From: Paenibacillus sp. L3-i20 | GTDB lineage: Bacteria > Bacillota > Bacilli > Paenibacillales > Paenibacillaceae | DNA length: 64,000 nt | Direction: 5' to 3' | Assembly (NCBI RefSeq): GCF_022180385.2 | Contig: NZ_BQME02000001.1 | Coordinates: 1,430,975 to 1,494,974 of the forward strand | Shown: piece by piece, positions 48,384 to 56,367 of the stretch | How the letters are laid out: every line of letters starts with the position of its first letter | How positions within the stretch are numbered: the first letter of the stretch is position 1 | The notes under the pieces: generated by a model | Told to the model about the DNA's origin: nothing | Database searches by the model: none | Seen by the model: the letters and a program-made list of their open reading frames with translations, nothing else | Made by a program: the position numbers and the translations under genes

Positions 48384-48531
48384 AGCGCCCTCCTAACGTA
48401 ACCTGTATGTCAAAATAGCTATCATCATAATTCTTCCATTGTATCGGAGGTAACTTATATTGTAAAGATTCGACATTTTTTTCAGTATTCAGCTTTACGC
48501 TATATACGCCCCTCCGAGCATGGAGATTCTA

Positions 48532-48825
48532 TCAGATCAGTCTAATTATTTGAATAACATTATCACCCTGAGACACTTCAATGACATGATGTTTGCTATT
48601 ATAAGTAACAACTCCTTGGCCCACTTCGATAACGGGGTCCTCTCCTAAACCAAAGAAGACATCATCAGCGAGCGCTTCCATTACTTCATGACGATCCTCT
48701 GGAGGCAATACGTCCCATTCTTCCTGCTCCATCTCAAAAAAGGTAAAGCTTCCCTCTATCTCTCCCACCGCTGATGTCAATTCCTTCAAAATATCAGCGT
48801 ACTCACGCGCATGACGAACTCCCAT
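48532..48825 (-). CDS. Conserved hypothetical protein, 97 aa
   Basis: Acidic 97-aa protein starting MGVRHAREYADILKELTSA, with a predicted N-terminal helix, FTFFEMEQEEWDVLPPEDR in the middle and two beta-strand pairs at the end (VVTYNSKHHVIEVSQGDNVIQI). I do not recognise a family. ATG 48825 is preferred over ATG 48837 because AAAGGATG lies upstream at an acceptable distance. Single gene with its own gap on both sides. Confidence 0.75.
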   Translation of the reverse strand: MGVRHAREYADILKELTSAVGEIEGSFTFFEMEQEEWDVLPPEDRHEVMEALADDVFFGLGEDPVIEVGQGVVTYNSKHHVIEVSQGDNVIQIIRLI

Positions 48826-48989
48826 TTTTATGCACATCCTTTAAATTTATTGATCACTTGTTGTTTACTATAATCTCAGAATACCCTTTTGACGATATAA
48901 ATAGAAGTAGATGAGTGTAATCGACTGTTCGCTGAACTTATTGGTGCAGTTGGTTTCGCTAGATGTCGCAAACATACTGGACGGGGTGT

Positions 48990-49793
48990 ATGATGAAGAA
49001 TTCAACAGTTATTGGTATCGTATTAAGTTTAATCGCTGTACTCGGTGGAATGATGTTAAAAGGCGCTCATTTGTCGTCATTGCTAAACCCTGCTGCCTAT
49101 ATGATTATTATTTTAGGTACAATTGCCGCCGTTATGATTGCTTTTCCCATGTCAGAACTTAAAAAAGTCGGCGCTCTATTTAAAATCGCATTCACCGAGC
49201 AGAAGCTGACGTCCCGCGAAGATTTAATCGCTAATTTCATGGAATGGGCATCCATTACTCGTCGTGAAGGCTTGCTTGCTCTAGAGACACGCGTGGACGA
49301 AATTGAAGATTCATTCTTGCGTAATGGCATGCGCATGATTATAGACGGCAATGATCAAGATCTCGTGCGTGATGTCCTTCTTGAAGATATTGCAGCGACA
49401 GAGGATCGCCATAAAGCAGGCGCATTGATCTTCACGCAAGCAGGTACATATGCACCTACTCTTGGTGTACTTGGTGCCGTAGTTGGTCTAGTAGCAGCAC
49501 TAGCAGATATGAGTGATATGGATAAACTAGCCCATGCGATCGCAGGTGCATTTATTGCAACTTTGCTCGGTATATTTACAGGGTATGTGTTGTGGCATCC
49601 AATAGCTAACAGATTGAAACGTATCTCGAAGGCCGAGATCCAAATTCGCCTTATGATGCTAGAGGGCCTTCTATCCATACAGTCTGGTGTTTCCACAATC
49701 GCTATTAACCAAAAGCTATCTGTCTTCCTAACGCCAACTGAGCGGAAGAAGCTGAAAGAGAAGGAGGAGGGCGAAGTTGAGCAAAAAGCGTAG
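48990..49793 (+). CDS. motA: Flagellar motor stator protein MotA
   Basis: About 267 aa, four membrane helices, proton-channel subunit of the flagellar stator. Pattern NPAAYMIIILGTIAAVMIAFP in TM2 and the cytoplasmic MotA signature TQAGTYAPTLGVLGAVVGLVAAL with the conserved Pro residues. ATGATG at 48990/48993 with GGGG upstream is the start; the frame from 48963 lacks support. The end overlaps motB by 17 bp. Confidence 0.95.
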   Translation: MMKNSTVIGIVLSLIAVLGGMMLKGAHLSSLLNPAAYMIIILGTIAAVMIAFPMSELKKVGALFKIAFTEQKLTSREDLIANFMEWASITRREGLLALETRVDEIEDSFLRNGMRMIIDGNDQDLVRDVLLEDIAATEDRHKAGALIFTQAGTYAPTLGVLGAVVGLVAALADMSDMDKLAHAIAGAFIATLLGIFTGYVLWHPIANRLKRISKAEIQIRLMMLEGLLSIQSGVSTIAINQKLSVFLTPTERKKLKEKEEGEVEQKA

Positions 49794-50613
49794 ACATGAA
49801 GAGCATGAAGAACATGTTGATGAATCATGGCTTATCCCCTATGCCGATCTTCTCACTCTTCTGCTTGCGCTCTTCATCGTTTTGTTTGCTATGAATTCCG
49901 TCGATGCAAAGAAGTTTGAGGATATGTCACAGGCGTTCAGCGTAGCTCTTAATTCCGGTAGCGGAGTATTAGAGCTTCCTTCGATCGTACAAAATGGTAA
50001 AGATCCAGACAAAAAGGATCTGAATGCCGATGACAAGGAAAATGAAGAAAATAAAGACAAAGAAAATGAGAAGACCAAAGATTCTGATGCTGCTATGAAG
50101 GAGCTAATTAAGCAAGAGCAAGCAGAGCTTGAAGATTTGAAGAAAAAAATCGATGCTTACATTGATAAAAATGGCTTAACAAGTGAACTAGAGACTCAGC
50201 TAAATATGTCTCAGCTATTAATTACGATTAGTGATAAAGCTTTATTTGCACCAGCTCAAGCTGTCGTCAGGGAAGATGCTGAAAAATTAGCTACTGAAAT
50301 CGGCGCAATGATTCAGCAATACCCGAACTACGATATTATTGTTGCAGGTCATACTGACGATACACCAATCAACAATAGGGCTTTTCGTTCAAATTGGGAT
50401 TTAAGTTCCATGCGAGCAGTTCGTTTCATGGATGTAATGTTGGAGAACAAAAATCTTGATCCGAAGCGCTTCAGTGCAATCGGTTATGGAGAGTACCATC
50501 CAGTAGCTGAAAATACGACCAAAGAAAATAAAGCGAAAAATCGCCGAGTAGAAGTTTCGATCCTTCATACGTATGTGGATGCTACCAACCCTCAAACACT
50601 AAAAGTAAAATAA
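49777..50613 (+). CDS. motB: Flagellar motor stator protein MotB
   Basis: 278 aa. TTG 49777 start with GGAGGAGGG upstream, overlapping the motA end. N-terminal ESWLIPYADLLTLLLALFIVLF includes the proton-carrying Asp in the single membrane helix; a Lys/Glu-rich linker (KDKENEKTKDSD) leads to the C-terminal OmpA-like domain that binds peptidoglycan, with VAGHTDDTPINN and NRRVEVSIL. The overall sequence is of MotB rather than MotS type. Confidence 0.95.
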   Translation: MSKKRRHEEHEEHVDESWLIPYADLLTLLLALFIVLFAMNSVDAKKFEDMSQAFSVALNSGSGVLELPSIVQNGKDPDKKDLNADDKENEENKDKENEKTKDSDAAMKELIKQEQAELEDLKKKIDAYIDKNGLTSELETQLNMSQLLITISDKALFAPAQAVVREDAEKLATEIGAMIQQYPNYDIIVAGHTDDTPINNRAFRSNWDLSSMRAVRFMDVMLENKNLDPKRFSAIGYGEYHPVAENTTKENKAKNRRVEVSILHTYVDATNPQTLKVK

Positions 50614-50650
50614 GCATCGAATTACACAAGTACTCTTCTGGTCAAACATA

Positions 50651-50695
50651 AAGCCTCCAAAACCCACTTGAAACGGTGGATTCTGGAGGCTTTTT
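50651..50695. terminator. Intrinsic terminator after motAB
   Basis: 9-bp stem AAGCCTCCA/TGGAGGCTT (50651-50659 with 50684-50692), loop with CCCAC/GTGG pairing, followed by TTTTTG on the plus strand. It also lies just after the minus-strand rluF end. Confidence 0.8.
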
Positions 50696-50730
50696 GATTA
50701 CATATTTAGTATTTCTTATTGTAGTTGCAC

Positions 50731-51432
50731 TTAGCTCGGCCTATATTCGAGTAGATCAAACAATTCAGTTCGTTCTCCTTCATTCAGATTACGCCACTTA
50801 CCAACTTGCAGCTCGCCTAAATGAATGTTCATTATTCTTACCCGCTTCAACTTATGCACCTGAAAACCAAGTGCCTCGCACATTCTGCGAATTTGACGGT
50901 TACGACCTTCTGTTAATATAATTCGGAATGCCCTATCGGATACTCTAGTCACTTTGCATGGTAAGGTCATACTTCCCAAAATATGCACCCCACTAGACAT
51001 ACCTTTTAGAAACACTTCATTAATAGGCTTGTTCACCGTAACAATATATTCCTTTTCATGCTTGCCCTCGGATCGGAGAATTGGATTGACTATATCTCCA
51101 TCATTCGTTAGGAGAATTAAGCCTTCTGAATCCTTATCCAATCTGCCGATCGGAAATATCCGCTCAGGATGACCTATAAAATCGACAATGTTTCCTTTAA
51201 TATGAAGCTCCGTCGTACAAGTAATGCCTACAGGCTTATTCAATGCGATATAGACATGTTGTTTGTGCTCACCAATCCGACGGCCATTAATTCGCACATC
51301 ATCGCCATGCTCCGCTTGACTGCCAAGCTGCGCTACGATTCCGTTAATTGTAACCTTCCCGCTATCAACTAATTTATCCGCTTCTCTACGGGAACAGAAA
51401 CCTGTTTCACTTATAAATTTATTGATTCTCAC
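50731..51432 (-). CDS. 23S rRNA pseudouridine synthase, RluF-like
   Basis: 233 aa: N-terminal S4 RNA-binding domain (RINKFISETGFCSRREADKLV) and RsuA-type catalytic domain with catalytic Asp in PIGRLDKDSEGLILLTNDGD and motif GRNRQIRRMCEALG. The segment YIALNKPVGITCTTE and overall length match RluF (23S position 2604 in E. coli) better than RluB/RsuA. Exact target in this organism is inference. Confidence 0.92.
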   Translation of the reverse strand: MRINKFISETGFCSRREADKLVDSGKVTINGIVAQLGSQAEHGDDVRINGRRIGEHKQHVYIALNKPVGITCTTELHIKGNIVDFIGHPERIFPIGRLDKDSEGLILLTNDGDIVNPILRSEGKHEKEYIVTVNKPINEVFLKGMSSGVHILGSMTLPCKVTRVSDRAFRIILTEGRNRQIRRMCEALGFQVHKLKRVRIMNIHLGELQVGKWRNLNEGERTELFDLLEYRPS

Positions 51433-51464
51433 TGCTGACTCACCTCGTTGTAGCGTATCCTACA

Positions 51465-52148
51465 CTATCCTTTTATTTTCTGCAACTTCTTCGCAAGAGA
51501 CGTGATCTCGTTCGATTCTACGACATGTAAAGACGTATCACAAGTCAATGCTTCAACAACCATCGCTTGTGCAATATGTACCGCAGTTACCGGCTTATAT
51601 TTGCTCCATCTGCCGTTAAATAAAAAAGATAATTTGTCCATAACTTTAGCCGCAACACGTTCAACCAAATGATCCTCTTGACGCTGCCCGACTATAATCG
51701 AGGGCTGGACTATATGCAGTGACGGCAACTGAAGAGCTTTTAAATCTTGTTCAACTCTTCCCTTCACCTTACTGTAGAAAAAGATTGAGTCCACACTCGC
51801 ACCGATCGCCGTTACAATTAACATCTTTCTCGCACCATGGCGCTTAGATAAACGTCCGATTTCCATCGGATATTCGTAATCCACAAGCTGGAATTTTTCT
51901 TTGGACCCTGCCTTTTTCCTTGTTGTCCCGAGCGTACAATAAATATCCGCTCCCCTTATTAGATCAGCAGGAATATCGCCAAGCTCATTAAAGTCAATCT
52001 GACGCTGTTCAAGTCTTGGGTGAGAGATAGACAACCTTCTGCGGACGATAACCGTCACCTTGGCGTAGCTTCTATCACTGAGAAGCAACTTTACAAGATG
52101 GCCTCCAACTAGCCCTGTCGCTCCAACAATTACTGCTTTTTGCTCCAT
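51465..52148 (-). CDS. NAD(P)-binding oxidoreductase of the HTATIP2/YbjT type
   Basis: 227 aa atypical short-chain dehydrogenase with Rossmann motif AVIVGATGLVGGHLVKLLL at the N-terminus and the family segment YCTLGTTRKKAGSKEKFQLVD; FYSKVKGRVEQDL contains a YxxxK-like pair. Likely cytoplasmic NADPH-binding; substrate unknown. ATG 52148 has AAGG eight nt upstream. Transcribed just after the sensor kinase gene, perhaps in one unit. Confidence 0.87.
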   Translation of the reverse strand: MEQKAVIVGATGLVGGHLVKLLLSDRSYAKVTVIVRRRLSISHPRLEQRQIDFNELGDIPADLIRGADIYCTLGTTRKKAGSKEKFQLVDYEYPMEIGRLSKRHGARKMLIVTAIGASVDSIFFYSKVKGRVEQDLKALQLPSLHIVQPSIIVGQRQEDHLVERVAAKVMDKLSFLFNGRWSKYKPVTAVHIAQAMVVEALTCDTSLHVVESNEITSLAKKLQKIKG

Positions 52149-52185
52149 TATGATGACCTTCTTCCTCATTACCTCTACAATTGCA

Positions 52186-54000
52186 TTATGCCTCAAGTAA
52201 TAACTCGTTCTGCTCGTTAAAAGCAGGAAGTGTCAGCTTCACCGACGTCCCTACATCTACTTGGCTTTGTATATCGAGTGTACCTTGATGACTATTAATT
52301 ATACGCTGACTCACCATTATTCCAAGTCCCGTACCCGTTTCTTTGCCTGTAAAGAATGGATCTCCGATCTTCGAAATCATATCTTCCGGTATGCCTACTC
52401 CCTCATCCGTTATAGATATAGCGATACTATCTCTTTTCTTATGTATGGAAATATGAACGGAGCCACCGCCTGGCATTGCTTCGATAGCATTCTTTAACAA
52501 GTTAATGAACACTTGCTTCAGTTGATTTTCTTCACACGAAATGTTGCATTCCTCTTCCGTTATAACCGTCCTAAATTCGATATTATGTAGATGAGCCTCA
52601 CTATCTAAAAAAATTAATACGTCTTGCAAAACATTTCTAATATCCTTAACGACGAACTTAGTAGCTTGCGGCTTTGCAAGAATAAGAAATTCACCAACAA
52701 TTAAATTTATGCGATCAAGCTCAGACAACATAAGTTTAATATGGGATTGGTTCAGTGTGTGACTTTGCTGTTGCAACTGTAGGAAACCCCTTAGTGTCGT
52801 TAGAGGATTTCTTATCTCGTGTGCAACACCGGCGGCAAGCTGCCCAACCGTTGTAAGCTTCTCCGACCTGCGAAGCAATTCTTCCATCCGATTGCGGCTT
52901 CTCATATCGCGACAAATACTTGCGAAGGCACGTATCGACCCATCTGAATCCCTAATTGGTGAGACAGTTACGCTAACCGGAATAATGTCGCCTGTCCTAG
53001 TTAAACGAACTGTTTCTTGAGCTGGCAGCTTCTTACCTGCAAGCAGCAACCCGATCATCTGACGTTTCTCCATCTGATGGGAAGTAGGAATAGTTGGGTA
53101 ATGTTTGCCGATCACATCCACCTCGTCATAACCGAATAGTTGCTCGAATGCTCTGTTAACCTGTATGACCTTTCCTTCCAAGTCCATAATATGTATCGCA
53201 TCATTAGAGTGATTAATAAAGGACTCGAGATGCTCTTTCATCCTTCTATTTTCTTCGAAAGCCTTTCTAAGCTTATTCATATAAATGCTCAAATTTTGAG
53301 ACATCGCATTAATCTTCAAAGCGAGAAGACCAAATTCATCTTTTCCTTTAATTTGAATCGGCTTATGGAAGCGAACAGAAGATACCTCATTGACTTTCCA
53401 TAATATATCTTTGAGTGGCCTAATCATAACCCCAACTAGCCAATAGATAATAATGACCATTATAAGCAAGAATGCACCTGTATACATGAGTGTATGTTCC
53501 CGTTTTCGATCGACTAAAGTTGTAAGCTTCACTCTGTCATAAACAATACTTACAACATAGCTGCCCTTTTGCTCGTCAGAATAGTAGCTCCTTAAATATT
53601 TTTTATCATCCATAGAGAAGTTCCTAGAGCCGAATTGACCCGGCTTTAACGCTTGCACAAATGACTTATCGTTGTTAGCATCAGAATACGTATATGTACC
53701 ATAACGAATCGCTAACGTTTTTTGATCAAAAACCGTTATTTCCTTGATTCGCGGGTTAATGTTATGTAATACGGAAAACATCGTATCTGGCTTTATTGAT
53801 CTGTCCTCAGCACTTTTCAATGGCTCTTCCTCAAAGGTCTTAATGGACTGGGCTGCTTGAATGGATGAACTTTTCATTGTTACGGACATCATTTCCTTGA
53901 TTCCTAACACCATCGAATATTCACTAAGCAGATGGTATAGAATGACAACAAAGAACAACATGAGCGATATGGCGATCGACAGCTTTGACTTAATCGACAC
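52186..54000 (-). CDS. Membrane PAS sensor histidine kinase (orphan)
   Basis: 604 aa. TM1 ~8-27, external domain ~28-168, TM2 ~170-192, HAMP ~193-248, PAS ~258-370, HisKA with phospho-acceptor H394 in AAGVAHEIRNPLTTLRGFLQL, HATPase with NLLKNAIEAMP (N box), DEGVGIP (G1) and GTGLGIMVSQRI (G2). The HEIRNPLTTLRGFLQL sequence is that of the sporulation-kinase/KinE-NtrB branch, and no response regulator lies next to it, so phosphorelay input to Spo0F is a reasonable inference. A DnaA-box cluster lies in its promoter region, and a Spo0E-like gene 700 bp away. Confidence 0.93.
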   Translation of the reverse strand: MSIKSKLSIAISLMLFFVVILYHLLSEYSMVLGIKEMMSVTMKSSSIQAAQSIKTFEEEPLKSAEDRSIKPDTMFSVLHNINPRIKEITVFDQKTLAIRYGTYTYSDANNDKSFVQALKPGQFGSRNFSMDDKKYLRSYYSDEQKGSYVVSIVYDRVKLTTLVDRKREHTLMYTGAFLLIMVIIIYWLVGVMIRPLKDILWKVNEVSSVRFHKPIQIKGKDEFGLLALKINAMSQNLSIYMNKLRKAFEENRRMKEHLESFINHSNDAIHIMDLEGKVIQVNRAFEQLFGYDEVDVIGKHYPTIPTSHQMEKRQMIGLLLAGKKLPAQETVRLTRTGDIIPVSVTVSPIRDSDGSIRAFASICRDMRSRNRMEELLRRSEKLTTVGQLAAGVAHEIRNPLTTLRGFLQLQQQSHTLNQSHIKLMLSELDRINLIVGEFLILAKPQATKFVVKDIRNVLQDVLIFLDSEAHLHNIEFRTVITEEECNISCEENQLKQVFINLLKNAIEAMPGGGSVHISIHKKRDSIAISITDEGVGIPEDMISKIGDPFFTGKETGTGLGIMVSQRIINSHQGTLDIQSQVDVGTSVKLTLPAFNEQNELLLEA

Positions 54001-54061
54001 TGAACGACACCTCCTTAGTGAGATGATCGGTTAGAAGTAGATCGAAACTACTATTCACAAC

Positions 54062-54156
54062 CTGTACACACTGTCAACAGATGTTATCCACATGTGTTAG
54101 TAAGTTGTGTACAACTTTACCTATAAGTCGGATAGTTATCCACAAAGTTATCCACT
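54062..54156. promoter_or_regulatory. DnaA-box cluster between the sensor kinase and tadA
   Basis: Two perfect TTATCCACA boxes (54084-54092, 54136-54144), one TTATCCACT (54148-54156), one reverse-oriented TTGTACACA (54106-54114) and a weaker CTGTACACA (54062-54070), all within 95 bp in a divergent promoter region. Confidence 0.65.
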
Positions 54157-54221
54157 CTATGTTAACATCGAATATTTGTTCGTTGCATAAATCAAAAAGA
54201 AACGTGACAAGGAGCCTCATC

Positions 54222-54686
54222 ATGAAGAGAGAAGAAGAAGATCGTCACTGGATGCTAGAAGCTATGGTAGAAGCTGAAAAAGCTGAAAGTATTGGCGAAG
54301 TTCCAATTGGAGCAGTAATTGTAAGAAACAATGAAATTATTGGGCGCGGACATAACTTAAGGGAGACACGCCATGATCCAACCGCACATGCGGAAATAGT
54401 AGCCATTCGCGACGCATGCGAGCGAATAGATGCTTGGCGGCTGCTTGATTGCACGCTTTACGTCACGCTTGAGCCTTGTCCAATGTGTGCTGGTGCCATT
54501 GTACAATCCCGAGTTAAGCGAGTTGTTTATGGAACAACTGATCCAAAAGCAGGCTGTGCAGGGACATTAATGAACCTGCTTCAAGAGCCCCGTTTCAATC
54601 ATGAAACGGAGCTCACTAGCGGCGTTCTGCAAGCTGAATGCGCATTGCTGCTCACTCGGTTTTTCCGACGGCTGCGTGAACGGTAA
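54222..54686 (+). CDS. tadA: tRNA-specific adenosine deaminase
   Basis: Converts A34 to inosine in tRNA-Arg(ACG). 154 aa from ATG 54222 (AAGGAG seven nt upstream). Zinc-site residues in TAHAEIVAIR (His plus catalytic Glu) and EPCPMCAGAIVQSRV (two Cys), then YGTTDPKAGCAGTLMNLL, the TadA substrate loop. The open frame upstream to 54081 overlaps the DnaA-box region and is not translated. Confidence 0.96.
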   Translation: MKREEEDRHWMLEAMVEAEKAESIGEVPIGAVIVRNNEIIGRGHNLRETRHDPTAHAEIVAIRDACERIDAWRLLDCTLYVTLEPCPMCAGAIVQSRVKRVVYGTTDPKAGCAGTLMNLLQEPRFNHETELTSGVLQAECALLLTRFFRRLRER

Positions 54687-54689
54687 TAC

Positions 54690-54887
54690 TTATCTATGTT
54701 TATCGCGATTAGTAGAGGGTAGTTCGAATTCATTCCGCTGCAAATACTGAAGTGCTAAGATAAGTTGATCAGCTTCTTCACTAACAGCTAAGACAGCCGG
54801 ATCTGTCAGGCTTCCTCGTACCTCGGCTATTTCATGAAGCTTTTGCCGAAGCGATTGCAACTGTGTAAGCAAGTATATTTTATCCAT
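54690..54887 (-). CDS. Spo0E-like aspartyl-phosphate phosphatase
   Basis: 65 aa, two-helix protein. It has the Spo0E family pattern: hydrophobic N-terminal helix (IYLLTQLQSLRQKLHEIA), GSLTDPAVLAVS, then SEEADQLILALQ, equivalent to the SQELDxLI signature whose Asp is catalytic. Members dephosphorylate Spo0A or related response regulators and delay sporulation. No good Shine-Dalgarno at normal distance (AAGGAG is 17 nt upstream). A TTGTCGAA-type Spo0A box lies about 120 bp upstream. Confidence 0.82.
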   Translation of the reverse strand: MDKIYLLTQLQSLRQKLHEIAEVRGSLTDPAVLAVSEEADQLILALQYLQRNEFELPSTNRDKHR

Positions 54888-55006
54888 GGTCGCTTCGAGG
54901 CACGCTCCTTATCTAGTAATCGTGTCGTAATAGTTCCATTATACTCCGTGCTTTTCGTGGTGTTTGTAAAAACGTGTCGACGAACAGCTACAATTTTTAG
55001 GCATTA

Positions 55007-55014
55007 TTCGACAA
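55007..55014 (-). promoter_or_regulatory. Possible Spo0A box
   Basis: TTGTCGAA on the minus strand (55007-55014), an exact match to the core 0A box, between the Spo0E-like gene and the ATP-grasp operon. A nearby inverted repeat AGGACAAAA/TTTTGTCCT lies at about 55019-55052. A TATAAT without a matching -35 is at 55087-55092. Confidence 0.35.
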
Positions 55015-55156
55015 TAGAAGGACAAAACCTCCAAATTTTAGTGCTTTTGTCCTATTCGATTTTTAAGGACCTCTGAAACCGAGCGGTATAATTGTAATAT
55101 AAGAAGCGATGCAGTAAAATTAATACATAACACTATGGATAGAGGTTTGATTTCTT

Positions 55157-56341
55157 GTGAACAATAAAGCGGTTATTCTTGGTTGCAATTATTACATCGG
55201 ATTGAGTACAATTCGCTGTTTGGGCGTACATGGCATACATACTGTAGCTGTTGATTATTCAGAGAAACACGCCTATGGTGCGTTGTCGAAATATACATCC
55301 GAACGTCTCATTGCACCTCACTATAAAAATGATACAAAGTCATTCATCGCATTCCTAAAAGACTTTGCACGCAAGCAAAGCGAACCTCCTGTTCTCATTC
55401 CTTGTCATGATTCTTACGTTGAGATTATCGACGAGCATCTTGATGAGCTTAGAAACTATTATCTGATTCCGCAGACCGAACAAGGTCTATATACGAAAGC
55501 AATGAATAAAGAAGTACTGCATCGTCTTGCGGAAGAGCATGGTGTCAACGTACCCGAAACAGTGCGAGTAAATGAAGAGAACTACTTGGAAAAAGTCGCA
55601 ACTATTCTTAAGTACCCTTGCATCGTTAAGCCAACAGATTCACCTTCATTTGTAGCTAAGTTTAGACGCAAAATATTTAAGGTGAATAACGAAGCCGAAC
55701 TGCTAGAGGCGCTCGCAAAAGCGAAAGAAGCAAACCTTGAAGTTATCGTACAACGGATCATTCCAGGCTTTGATGATCATATGTATACCTTCGATGCTTA
55801 TTTGAATCAAGATTCTAAAGTTAGCCACTGGCTAACTTGTCAGAAATTCCGACAATATCCGATAAATTTTGGGGCATCTGTGTATACAGGACAAAGACAT
55901 GTACCCGAGTTATACGATATTGGGGCCGCTTTTCTAGAGAAAATAGGCTGGAAAGGCTTTGCTGAAATCGAGTTCAAAAAGGATGCGGACACGGGGCTCT
56001 TTTATCTTATCGAGATTAATGTTCGTATTACTAATCTTAATCATTTGTTGTATAAAGTAGGCATTAACTTTCCATATATTACGTACATGGAACTAACCGG
56101 CGCACCAGTACAGCCTCACGCAATTACTTGGGATACGAATCGTGTATTCTGGTATTTCTATGAGGATATGCTCGCTGTTCGTGATTACATAAAGACGAAG
56201 CAAATGACACCCGGCCAGTTCGTACGTTCGCTGTTTAAACCTAAGGCAAGTGCCATCTGGCAATGGAGTGATCCAAAGCCGGGACTCGCTTATGCTTCAA
56301 TCATTAGCGGCAAAATATTGAATAAACTTTTTAGAAGATAG
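55157..56341 (+). CDS. ATP-grasp carboxylate-amine ligase
   Basis: 394 aa. N-terminal pre-ATP-grasp domain (KAVILGCNYYIGLSTIRCLG), then ATP-grasp subdomains with EEHGVNVPETVRV, KYPCIVKPTDSPSF (ATP lysine), and metal-binding GFAEIEFKKDADTGLFYLIEINVR ending in the E-x-N pair. Such enzymes join a carboxylate to an amine using ATP; D-aspartate ligases (Asl of Enterococcus faecium) have this layout and act on peptidoglycan precursors. The start follows a GATAGAGGTTTGATTTCTT leader; GTG 55157 opens the frame. First gene of the five-gene operon ending at 61661. Substrate is inference from context. Confidence 0.85.
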   Translation: MNNKAVILGCNYYIGLSTIRCLGVHGIHTVAVDYSEKHAYGALSKYTSERLIAPHYKNDTKSFIAFLKDFARKQSEPPVLIPCHDSYVEIIDEHLDELRNYYLIPQTEQGLYTKAMNKEVLHRLAEEHGVNVPETVRVNEENYLEKVATILKYPCIVKPTDSPSFVAKFRRKIFKVNNEAELLEALAKAKEANLEVIVQRIIPGFDDHMYTFDAYLNQDSKVSHWLTCQKFRQYPINFGASVYTGQRHVPELYDIGAAFLEKIGWKGFAEIEFKKDADTGLFYLIEINVRITNLNHLLYKVGINFPYITYMELTGAPVQPHAITWDTNRVFWYFYEDMLAVRDYIKTKQMTPGQFVRSLFKPKASAIWQWSDPKPGLAYASIISGKILNKLFRR

Positions 56342-56367
56342 TTTAAATAAAGAATGGAGCTGATGGC

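Noticed and set aside
48911..49162. 83-aa frame overlapping the motA start
   Set aside because: Out-of-frame shadow of motA with Cys/Tyr-rich composition and no ribosome site.
50676..50921. 81-aa plus-strand frame after motB
   Set aside because: Begins in the motB terminator and is antisense to the RluF-like gene.
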